The translations under genes were made by a program, and so were the position numbers. A DNA stretch of 9,272 nt from Deltaproteobacteria bacterium (GTDB taxonomy: Bacteria > Myxococcota_A > UBA9042 > DTJE01): assembly GCA_013151875.1 (NCBI GenBank), contig JAADHL010000362.1, positions 1-9,272 on the forward strand, written 5' to 3'. The notes beneath the pieces are model-generated. The model was not told the DNA's origin and ran no database searches. It saw only the letters and a list, made by a program, of their open reading frames with translations. Positions 1 to 5,985 of this stretch are shown piece by piece (the stretch's first letter is position 1; every line of letters starts with the position of its first letter).

Positions 1-908
1 CCCCCGGCCAGTTTCAGTGCAATAGCGGCGTGGGCGTACCCCGTCATCCGCGCCTCGCCCTCGATCGCAGGACCCAGGATGTAGGGCTCGACACCTGATT
101 GGCGCGCGGCGGCGGCCGCCGTTTCCAGGGACTGCAAAGGCGTGGCGATCAGACGGAACTCCGCCCGGCTGATTCGCTGATCACCCGGCTTGGGCGTCTC
201 TTGTGCGGCTGAAAGCAGATGCCTTGCAACGGCCTCGGGCACTGTCACGGGATAGCGTCCAAGGACGCGGGCCGCCTCTTCGAACGTAGTCGGATCGGCC
301 ACCGTGGGGCCGGAGGCGATGGTGGACGGGTCGTCTCCAGGCACGTCGGAAATCGCCAGAGTGACCAGACGCGCGGGCAAGGCAGCCAATGCAAGCCGTC
401 CGCCCTTGATGCCTGAAAGGTGCTTGCGAACGCAGTTTATTTCCGCGATGGAGGCACCGGATCGCAAAAGTTCGGCGGTCATGTCCTGTTTGTCCACCAG
501 GGTCAGACCCTGCGCGGGCAGGGTCAACAGGGAAGAAGCGCCACCGGAAAGCAGACACAGCACCAGATCCTCGGGGCCCAGGTCCCTGACTGCATTGATG
601 ATCCGGAGGGATGCCTTGACACATGCGTCATCCGGAATCGGGTGCCCCCCCTCCAGCACCTCGACGCGCTGGCACGGTTCGCCGTGACCGTACCGCGTGA
701 CGACCACCCCAGTCACCTCACCTTCATAATGCTCTTCCACCACCCGCGCCATTCGAGCGGAAGCCTTGCCCGCACCAATCACGACGGTCCGGCCGGCGCT
801 CGGGTCAGGCAGGTGCGCAGCCAGCACGTTGCGAGGATCGGCCGCGTCCACCGCCGCCTGGAAGAGACCCGTCAGAAAGGCCCTTCGATCATCGGATGCC
901 TTCTGCAT
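1..908 (-). CDS. Glycerate 2-kinase, MOFRL/DUF4147 family (C-terminus beyond the window)
   Basis: The enzyme phosphorylates D-glycerate with ATP to 2-phosphoglycerate in the cytoplasm, feeding glyoxylate, tartrate or serine carbon into lower glycolysis. The visible 302 residues carry the family's signatures in order: IGAGKAS (44-50), HPIPD (89-93), the LSGGASSL nucleotide/phosphate loop (120-127), INCVRKHLSGIKGG (157-170) and SDVPGDDPSTIASGP (187-201). These match the GckA/TtuD class, whose members are usually about 420-460 residues, so the C-terminal MOFRL domain should lie left of position 1. I chose the ATG at 908 because AGAGGA (919-924, minus) lies 10 nt upstream. An in-frame ATG at 959 would add 17 residues but has no visible ribosome binding site. 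The gene is divergent from the lipoprotein gene at 1081, with no sign of a functional link. Family assignment is firm; the physiological pathway cannot be told from one gene. Confidence 0.93.
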   Translation of the reverse strand, partial: MQKASDDRRAFLTGLFQAAVDAADPRNVLAAHLPDPSAGRTVVIGAGKASARMARVVEEHYEGEVTGVVVTRYGHGEPCQRVEVLEGGHPIPDDACVKASLRIINAVRDLGPEDLVLCLLSGGASSLLTLPAQGLTLVDKQDMTAELLRSGASIAEINCVRKHLSGIKGGRLALAALPARLVTLAISDVPGDDPSTIASGPTVADPTTFEEAARVLGRYPVTVPEAVARHLLSAAQETPKPGDQRISRAEFRLIATPLQSLETAAAAARQSGVEPYILGPAIEGEARMTGYAHAAIALKLAG

Positions 909-918
909 GGATTCGGAA

Positions 919-924
919 TCCTCT
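919..924 (-). promoter_or_regulatory. Ribosome binding site deciding the glycerate kinase start
   Basis: On the minus strand AGAGGA lies 10 nt before the ATG at 908. The competing in-frame ATG at 959 is preceded only by TTCGACGAA, which has no Shine-Dalgarno match. This supports the shorter protein. Confidence 0.55.
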
Positions 925-984
925 ATCAAAAACGATGTATCAGTCAGGCAGTCTAACATTTCGTCGAAGCGGTGGATTAGGGTA

Positions 985-1023
985 CGGATTCCATTCTTCC
1001 AATCCGGTCATGGCGGTCATGGC
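985..1023. repeat. Inverted repeat plus tandem 9-bp repeat in a divergent intergenic region
   Basis: Two small structures abut here. CGGATT (985-990) and AATCCG (1001-1006) form a 6-bp inverted repeat around a 10-bp spacer. It runs directly into two perfect head-to-tail copies of GGTCATGGC (1006-1014 and 1015-1023). They lie in the 172-bp gap between the divergent glycerate kinase and lipoprotein genes, so an operator for one or both is possible. No convincing sigma70 promoter could be assigned on either side. The rest of the gap shows nothing else I can name. Confidence 0.35.
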
Positions 1024-1080
1024 AGTGACGGGCGAAGGGCGATATGTTTCAATATGCCGATGACTCTGACCGGAGAACCA

Positions 1081-2724
1081 ATGAAAAGACAATACGAGGC
1101 TCCAGTGGTTGCGGCTGTCATTTTGATCGGGTGCATTTTACCGGGTTGCGACAATGGCAGCCGGGACGTCATCGACGCGACAGACAGCGGACCAGTAACC
1201 CTGGATATCATGGAAGACGGGGTCGCCGACACACTGACGGAAATGCCCGGGGACACGGGGCTGGGTGACGAGATCAACGGCGAAACATGGGTTTCACCTC
1301 TGCCCTTCGAACTGGAACGCCAGGACTTCGGCGAGCCGTTGACCGATGCGGAAATCACCGAGTTCACACGCGCCATTACGGGATTCTGGAAGGACACGGA
1401 ATACTTCCGGTGGGTCAAGTGGCACAGCCACGGGGTCCATCCCTCGAACCCCGAAGGGCAGGACGATTACGCCCTGTGGTGGCAGGACACGCGCAGCATC
1501 AAGGAGGGAAACACCATCACATTCCAGCACTACGGGGGTGCGGACAACATCACTTTGCGGACCTGCAAGGTGCTGAACAACGCCATCGCCCTGTACCTGA
1601 TGTCCGGTGACGAGGACGCGAAATGGCTGGTCGAACAATACTGCAAGGGCCTTGCCGCGCTGTCAAAGGGGATGGAATGGGGCGGCGAGAACCCGGTAAT
1701 AAAATACATCCAGGCGCGGGCAATCTTCACCACGAACCAGGAGTACGATATCGAGCCGGGCCGGCACGTGAAGGTGGACTACGATCCGGTAAAGCAGAAG
1801 GTCGTTCACAGTTGGAATGCATCCACCATCCCCAACGTGGACAATCCCTACTGGCCCGGCATGTGGGTCAGAAACCAGCGATCCAAGGACGACGTGCCCC
1901 ACATGTTCCGTACGGTGCCCCTGCTGATGCGACTGAAGAACGAGGCGCCGGACGCCGATGTCAAGGCCGCCGCAGGCCTGGCCCTGGAGTATCTGCGAGG
2001 ATTCGCAAAGGACATTGTGGACAGCGGCTACCTGATCCGCACCAAAGAGAACGGCCAGACATTCGTGCCCAACGACGACGGGGCCATCAAGGACCTTGCA
2101 AGCCTCGTCATGTACGAGGAATTCATCCCCAACGCAGAGTGCAACGGCAAGCTGAACGCGGCCCTGATCGCCTACGGGGAACCACTGGACAACCAGTGTC
2201 TGGACGGGTCCGGTGGAGCCTACGAAGAGATTGCCACCACAGGCCATTACTTCAATTACGCCATTATCCGCTACTTTCACGCGGCGGCCGTGGCCAACTC
2301 CCTGGCCGCTGGAGACACTGAAGACGCCAAAGCCCTTCTGCAAGGCTGGATTTCGCGAGCAGACCGTATGATGCACGACCCGGACATGCCCAATCGCGAC
2401 AGTAATGTCTGGGACTCGGACGTCGCCGCTACCCTGATTGTCGCAGCCTCGGCCGGCCTGCCGCTGACCTCCGAGGAGGCCCGTCTTATTCAAAAACAGT
2501 ACCTGCTGAGCGCCGACCACTACAGGGACTGGCCCTACTGGGACCCATGGGACGAATCCGTGCCCGATGGCGAGTTCCCCTATAAGCCCGACAGGGGCAC
2601 GGCCGTCAGGCCCACCGAGATTGCCTATCTGCTGGAATACTGCGCTTCATCGTGGCGCAACGAGATGTTGACCCGCCTGGTGGACTGCGACGTGGTGGCC
2701 GACCCGGCCCGCTGGGGCAAATGA
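1081..2724 (+). CDS. Large secreted lipoprotein of unknown function, possibly an alpha-helical toroid enzyme
   Basis: I do not recognise the family. The 547-residue product begins with a lysine/arginine-containing N-region, a hydrophobic stretch (about 9-20) and a clean lipobox LPGC with the lipidated cysteine at 23. Asp follows at +2, which in E. coli would retain a lipoprotein in the inner membrane, though the rule may not hold here. Residues 24-68 are an acidic, Gly/Thr/Asp-rich tether. The body (about 75-540) is aromatic-rich and mostly helix-like, with repeating amphipathic helices and conserved-looking patches: WHSHGVHP (114-121), YWPGMWVRNQ (257-266), GGAYEEIATTGHYFNYA (378-394) and YWDPWDES (486-493). 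This resembles alpha/alpha-toroid glycan-active enzymes, but that is inference only. I chose the start at 1081 because GGAG lies 5 nt upstream and it gives a proper signal peptide. In-frame ATGs at 1054 and 1060 and a longer reading frame from 766 are less likely. It stands alone in its orientation until the cysteine-rich gene at 3026. Confidence 0.8.
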   Translation: MKRQYEAPVVAAVILIGCILPGCDNGSRDVIDATDSGPVTLDIMEDGVADTLTEMPGDTGLGDEINGETWVSPLPFELERQDFGEPLTDAEITEFTRAITGFWKDTEYFRWVKWHSHGVHPSNPEGQDDYALWWQDTRSIKEGNTITFQHYGGADNITLRTCKVLNNAIALYLMSGDEDAKWLVEQYCKGLAALSKGMEWGGENPVIKYIQARAIFTTNQEYDIEPGRHVKVDYDPVKQKVVHSWNASTIPNVDNPYWPGMWVRNQRSKDDVPHMFRTVPLLMRLKNEAPDADVKAAAGLALEYLRGFAKDIVDSGYLIRTKENGQTFVPNDDGAIKDLASLVMYEEFIPNAECNGKLNAALIAYGEPLDNQCLDGSGGAYEEIATTGHYFNYAIIRYFHAAAVANSLAAGDTEDAKALLQGWISRADRMMHDPDMPNRDSNVWDSDVAATLIVAASAGLPLTSEEARLIQKQYLLSADHYRDWPYWDPWDESVPDGEFPYKPDRGTAVRPTEIAYLLEYCASSWRNEMLTRLVDCDVVADPARWGK

Positions 2725-2765
2725 CCTCCAGGCACGAGCCCATGGTCAAATGGCCATGATCGCAA

Positions 2766-2957
2766 AATAACCCAAATCCACCGTCAAATCTGCGTCAGAG
2801 ACGGCGGAAACGAGTGCTTTGGCAAGGCAGCAAGCCGATTTGGGCACAGGCGTACTGGATGTACGTCGAGCACCGAGCACCAAATTGGTGAAGCCAACGC
2901 CGCCAAAGTGCCGTAGCCGTCGTCGACTCGCGATGCAGGCGGTGGATTTGGGAATAA
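2766..2957. mobile_element. MITE-like element, 182 bp with 13-bp terminal inverted repeats and 5-bp target duplication
   Basis: The element proper spans 2771-2952. Its left end CCCAAATCCACCG (2771-2783) is the exact reverse complement of its right end (2940-2952). Both sides are flanked by the same pentamer AATAA (2766-2770 and 2953-2957), as expected of a target-site duplication. Further nested inverted matches run inward: GACGGC/GCCGTC (2800-2805, 2916-2921), CTTTGGC/GCCAAAG (2817-2823, 2902-2908), ATTTGG/CCAAAT (2838-2843, 2880-2885). An apical hairpin CGTAC-TGGAT-GTACG (2851-2865) closes the structure, so the whole element can fold as one long imperfect hairpin. It is too short to encode a transposase and would need one acting in trans. 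It fills most of the 301-bp gap between two lipoprotein genes. Whether it recurs in the genome cannot be seen from this window. Confidence 0.72.
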
Positions 2958-2966
2958 TGTAAGCGC

Positions 2967-2995
2967 TTGCCTCCCACGGGTCAAAACAATAGGAT
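2967..2995 (+). promoter_or_regulatory. Candidate sigma70 promoter of the cysteine-rich lipoprotein gene
   Basis: TTGCCT (2967-2972) and TAGGAT (2990-2995) are separated by exactly 17 bp and each matches 4 of 6 consensus positions. Transcription would begin near 3002, giving a leader of about 24 nt with the ribosome binding site GAAGAGG (3013-3019) in place. The -35 box lies only 14 bp past the right end of the MITE-like element, so any older upstream control sequence may have been displaced by it. Confidence 0.45.
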
Positions 2996-3025
2996 TTCTC
3001 CCGGAAACTTTTGAAGAGGTAAATC

Positions 3026-5011
3026 ATGAGGGGAACAACACTGGCCTCTCTGGCGGCTCTGGTGGTGCTGGCCGTGTCATGTTCATCCACCGGAGGCGGC
3101 AACAGCGACATCATCAGCAACCTGGACTTGCCGACCCAGGACTGCGTGCCCGCGTGCGCGGGCAAACAGTGCGGTGATGATGGCTGCGGGGGGTCATGCG
3201 GTGAATGCCCCGGCACAATGACGTGCAACCCCTTCCTTGGCGTGTGCACCGGAACCTGCGTCCCGGACTGCGCGGGCAGGCAGTGCGGCCCGGATGGTTG
3301 TCTGGGGTCTTGCGGAACCTGTCTGAGCGGGATGACGTGCAATCAGACCACCGGCCAGTGTGAAGGGGTTTGCGCCCCCGACTGCGACGGAAAGGAATGC
3401 GGGGACAATGGATGCGGGGGGTCATGCGGCACCTGCCCGGCGGAACAGGTGTGTTCAAACGGTAAATGCGGCACACCCGCCTCGTGCGACGACGGCAAGA
3501 AAAACGGAACTGAAAGCGACATCGACTGCGGCGGAACGTGTGAAGGGTGCTTGTTCGGTCAGGCGTGCAATTCGGGGAACGATTGCAAGTCCGGTATCTG
3601 CGATCAAGGGTTCTGCTCGAGCCCCGAAACCTGCAAGAACCTCACACAGGACCCTGGTGAAACCGACGTGGACTGCGGGGGGCAGTCATGTCCACCTTGC
3701 GCGCTGACGAAGTTCTGCCAGGACAACACGGATTGCCTGTCCCAGAACTGCTATTACGGGGTCTGCGAGGAGCCCTCATGCACGGACGGCGCCAGGAACC
3801 AGGGCGAAACGGACGTGGACTGCGGCGGACCATGCGAAGGTTGCCCGGACGGCAAGCACTGTGGGGATGGCTCGGATTGCATGAACGGGAGTTGCGTGGA
3901 CGGCACCTGCTGTCAGCAGAATGCCTGCGGATTCTGCGGAAAGCCGCCGCAGGAGGTCTGCAACGGGGCCGACGACGATTGCGATGGACAAACCGACGAG
4001 AGCGTGGACATTGTCGGAGGCGGGCCTTGCCCAAAGCAGACCGGCGTGTGCAAGGGTTCTTTCGAGCAATGTTTCGGGGCGGACGGCTGGAAATGCACGG
4101 TGCAGGTCTATCAATCAAACGACCCGCAGTACGAGCCGGATGAATTCAAGTGCGACGGCCTGGACAACGACTGCGATGGACAGACCGACGAGGCGCCCCA
4201 GTGCTCGTGTCAACCTGACTGCGCTGACAAAGAGTGCGGGGACAATGGATGCGGGGGGGTCTGTGGGACCTGCCCGGCAGGACAGTTTTGCGATAATAAG
4301 GGCAAGTGCCAGGGGGGGGCGCAGTGCGGCGCAAACCCGTCAAACACCTGCAAGGACCTGTGCGGAGGCTCCGGCACTGGGGGGTGTGATTGCAGCGCTC
4401 TTTGCACGATGTTCAGCAACTGCTGCCCTGACTTTGATGCCTGCTGCGGGACCTGCGAACCTTCTTGCGCGGGCAAGGAATGCGGATCCGACGGTTGCGG
4501 TGGATCCTGCGGTTCATGTGGCGTCGGGGAAACGTGCAACAATGGAAAATGCGTGGGTGGCGGCGGATGTGGGGTCGATCCATCCAAGACCTGCGAGGGC
4601 TATTGCGGCGGCAAGGGCGTCGGATCGTGTTACTGCGATTCAGTGTGTGTGAAAAACGGCGACTGCTGCCCTGACTATGATGCCTGCTGCGGCGCCTGCG
4701 AGCCGGACTGTTTTGGAAAAGAGTGCGGATCCGACGGCTGCGGCGGTTCATGCGGGGTATGTCCGGACAACAAAGTATGCGCCTCGGGTCAGTGCGGGGA
4801 TCTGCCTCCAATCGAAGAGTTCGGCAAGTCGTGCAAGACTGACGAGGATTGCTATCCAGGCCTTGTGTGCAAGGACATCATAATTAGTGGGGCCAAGATC
4901 TGCACCATGACCTGCTCCACGCCGTTTATCCAGGCCGAATGTCCGGATGGATGGACATGCTTTGGTCTGGGAGTCGGCAGCAACATCTGCATCAATGTTC
5001 CCGTTGGATGA
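3026..5011 (+). CDS. Cysteine-rich modular lipoprotein with MopE-type motifs and somatomedin-B-like domains
   Basis: The 661-residue product has a signal peptide ending LAVSC (lipidated Cys19) and then almost only cysteine modules; I count about 113 cysteines. Module A, with core GKxCGxDGCGGSCGxC, occurs six times (about 40-74, 78-112, 116-148, 393-428, 477-509, 558-590). Module B, core ETDVDCGGxCxxC followed by a four-Cys tail, occurs three times (154-197, 203-247, 252-295). Two acidic CNGxDDDCDGQTDE-type motifs (312-325, 376-389) match the putative metal-binding MopE motif. Two segments (434-474 and 515-555) have the cysteine order of somatomedin B, including CCPDFDACC and CCPDYDACC. The C-terminal 70 residues form another cysteine-rich unit. 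It is presumably a disulfide-locked extracellular binding or adhesion protein, perhaps binding divalent metals; the ligand is unknown. GAAGAGG lies 6 nt before the ATG. Poly-G runs in the coding sequence could allow slippage. Confidence 0.88.
   Translation: MRGTTLASLAALVVLAVSCSSTGGGNSDIISNLDLPTQDCVPACAGKQCGDDGCGGSCGECPGTMTCNPFLGVCTGTCVPDCAGRQCGPDGCLGSCGTCLSGMTCNQTTGQCEGVCAPDCDGKECGDNGCGGSCGTCPAEQVCSNGKCGTPASCDDGKKNGTESDIDCGGTCEGCLFGQACNSGNDCKSGICDQGFCSSPETCKNLTQDPGETDVDCGGQSCPPCALTKFCQDNTDCLSQNCYYGVCEEPSCTDGARNQGETDVDCGGPCEGCPDGKHCGDGSDCMNGSCVDGTCCQQNACGFCGKPPQEVCNGADDDCDGQTDESVDIVGGGPCPKQTGVCKGSFEQCFGADGWKCTVQVYQSNDPQYEPDEFKCDGLDNDCDGQTDEAPQCSCQPDCADKECGDNGCGGVCGTCPAGQFCDNKGKCQGGAQCGANPSNTCKDLCGGSGTGGCDCSALCTMFSNCCPDFDACCGTCEPSCAGKECGSDGCGGSCGSCGVGETCNNGKCVGGGGCGVDPSKTCEGYCGGKGVGSCYCDSVCVKNGDCCPDYDACCGACEPDCFGKECGSDGCGGSCGVCPDNKVCASGQCGDLPPIEEFGKSCKTDEDCYPGLVCKDIIISGAKICTMTCSTPFIQAECPDGWTCFGLGVGSNICINVPVG
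4253..4319 (+). repeat. Poly-G tracts G7 and G8 inside the cysteine-rich lipoprotein gene
   Basis: A run of seven G (4253-4259) and a run of eight G (4312-4319) fall 52 bp apart at Gly-Gly codons of module A4 and its linker. A further G6 run is at 3416-3421. Adding one G to the eight-G run would bring a TGA into frame near 4388; losing one would shift into a frame that ends near 4652. Either change removes the C-terminal modules. Confidence 0.6.
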
Positions 5012-5013
5012 GA

Positions 5014-5043
5014 CCGGTGACGCTCACCGGAGCGTTTGTCACC
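5014..5043. terminator. Inverted repeat in a convergent gap, candidate bidirectional terminator
   Basis: CCGGTGA (5014-5020), loop CGC and TCACCGG (5024-5030) form a perfect 7-bp stem two nucleotides after the TGA at 5009-5011. A competing stem pairs GGTGACGCTC (5016-5025) with GAGCGT...CACC (5030-5043) with a bulge. Only a weak T stretch (GTTTGT) follows on the plus strand, so it is not a textbook intrinsic terminator. The convergent VOC gene ends at 5120, so one hairpin may serve both sides. The remaining gap holds a GGCAGG/CCTGCC pair (5047-5052, 5081-5086) and the palindrome TATGGCCATA (5097-5106). Confidence 0.45.
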
Positions 5044-5119
5044 CAAGGCAGGTCTTGTACATCGCCGGATCGTGGGTCGCCCTGCCTGCATGCAATTATG
5101 GCCATATTTCCTGATACCC

Positions 5120-5881
5120 TCAGGTCTGCTGGATGATGCCGATCACCGCCCCTTCCGGGTCCTCTATCACAGTGAACCTGCCCACACCCCTCATCTCGAC
5201 GGGATCAAACAGCACCTTTCCGCCCAGGGAACGCGCCTTGTCCGCCGCATTGTCGCAGTTCTCGACCGAAACGTACTGCACCCAGTTGGAGGGTACTCCC
5301 GGGGTGCGTGACTGCATGATGCCGGCGCGCGTTTTGTCACCCGTCTTCAGTACATAATATTTACCTTCGCCCTCGGTAGGGAACTCCTCAAAATCGTAAC
5401 CGAACACACCACAATAGAACTTCAGGGCGGCATCGGCCAGATTGGACCAGAGTTCACACCAGCAGATTCCGCCAATCTCGGTATCCTGGTCGTCCGGCGG
5501 GTCCGGCTGCTGCCCCGCGAACACTGAAAACCGAGCGCCCTCCGGGTCCAGGGCAAGGGCCATCCGCCCCACGCCGGGCACCGTCATGGGCTCTACGGCG
5601 ATCATTCCTTCCGCGGATTCGATCTTCTTTGCGGTTTCATCGACATCATCCACCGACAGATATCCCAGCCAGTGCGGGGGCACGTCCTTCATGCTCTTGT
5701 CCATCGGGAACAGTCCGCCGAAATTGGCTCCTCCGTTTCTAAAGGCCGAATAGACGAATCCCCCCTCCATGCTCATTTCCTCGACCTCCCACCCGAACAT
5801 CTGGGTATAAAAGGCCTTTGCCTTGTCGATGTCGTGGGTCATCACCTCGAACCACACGAATTTTCCGCTCAAATGTGACAT
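5120..5881 (-). CDS. VOC (glyoxalase-fold) family protein with two tandem domains
   Basis: The 253-residue cytoplasmic product is a tandem vicinal-oxygen-chelate protein. Domain 1 spans about 5-122 (FVWFEVMTHDIDKAKAFY, then FGGLFP, ending DPEGARFSVF). Domain 2 spans about 138-250 (CWCELWSNLADAALKFY, then AGIMQ, ending DPEGAVIGII). Each has the betaalphabetabetabeta pattern, an FYxxxFGW- or FYCGVFGY-type segment after its first helix and the DPEGA turn before the last strand. This layout is typical of COG3324-type proteins annotated as glyoxalase/bleomycin-resistance-like; substrates of most are unknown, so no reaction is assigned. A GTG at 5890 would add three residues, but AAAAGGAG (5890-5897) lies 8 nt before the ATG at 5881, so the ATG is the better start. 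It lies 104 bp downstream of the FG-GAP lipoprotein gene on the same strand, separated by strong hairpins, and converges on the cysteine-rich gene. Confidence 0.9.
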   Translation of the reverse strand: MSHLSGKFVWFEVMTHDIDKAKAFYTQMFGWEVEEMSMEGGFVYSAFRNGGANFGGLFPMDKSMKDVPPHWLGYLSVDDVDETAKKIESAEGMIAVEPMTVPGVGRMALALDPEGARFSVFAGQQPDPPDDQDTEIGGICWCELWSNLADAALKFYCGVFGYDFEEFPTEGEGKYYVLKTGDKTRAGIMQSRTPGVPSNWVQYVSVENCDNAADKARSLGGKVLFDPVEMRGVGRFTVIEDPEGAVIGIIQQT

Positions 5882-5889
5882 CTTTTGCA

Positions 5890-5897
5890 CTCCTTTT
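5890..5897 (-). promoter_or_regulatory. Ribosome binding site deciding the VOC gene start
   Basis: On the minus strand AAAAGGAG ends 8 nt before the ATG at 5881. Its last G is the first base of the competing GTG at 5890, which therefore has no free Shine-Dalgarno sequence of its own. Confidence 0.65.
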
Positions 5898-5904
5898 GTC
5901 TTTA

Positions 5905-5983
5905 CGCGGGCTTACACCCACGCCGGCGCACTTGCGCCGGTTGTCTCACCGGCAACATTTCTCTTCGCGGGCTTACACCCGCG
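5905..5983. repeat. Cluster of GC-rich hairpins with a repeated 15-mer between the FG-GAP and VOC genes
   Basis: CGCGGGCTTACACCC occurs twice in direct orientation (5905-5919 and 5966-5980); each copy is itself a hairpin of CGCGGG with CCCACG or CCCGCG around a six-base loop CTTACA. Between them CCGGCGC-ACTT-GCGCCGG (5923-5940) is a perfect 7-bp stem-loop. An overlapping alternative, GCCGGT...ACCGGC (5936-5941, 5948-5953), cannot form at the same time. Read on the minus strand, the first hairpin begins 3 bases after the stop of the FG-GAP gene (TGA at 5988-5986) and the last ends just before the VOC ribosome binding site. This is compatible with a REP-like cluster, a terminator or an RNA-processing/stability element. 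No T-tract is present, so it is not a standard intrinsic terminator. Confidence 0.6.
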
Positions 5984-5985
5984 CG

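Noticed and set aside
766..1080. A 105-residue N-terminal extension of the lipoprotein at 1081.
   Set aside because: It overlaps the glycerate kinase coding sequence on the other strand and would bury the signal peptide and lipobox. The ATG at 1081 has a ribosome binding site.
1663..2520. A 285-codon minus-strand frame.
   Set aside because: It lies wholly opposite the lipoprotein gene, lacks domain similarity I can recognise and looks like a shadow frame.
2746..3342. A 198-codon minus-strand frame through the gap at 2725-3025.
   Set aside because: It starts inside the cysteine-rich gene on the opposite strand and runs through the inverted-repeat element; no recognisable protein features.
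5905..5983. Two direct repeats considered as a minimal CRISPR array.
   Set aside because: Only two copies, the region between them is itself palindromic rather than spacer-like, and no cas gene is in the window.
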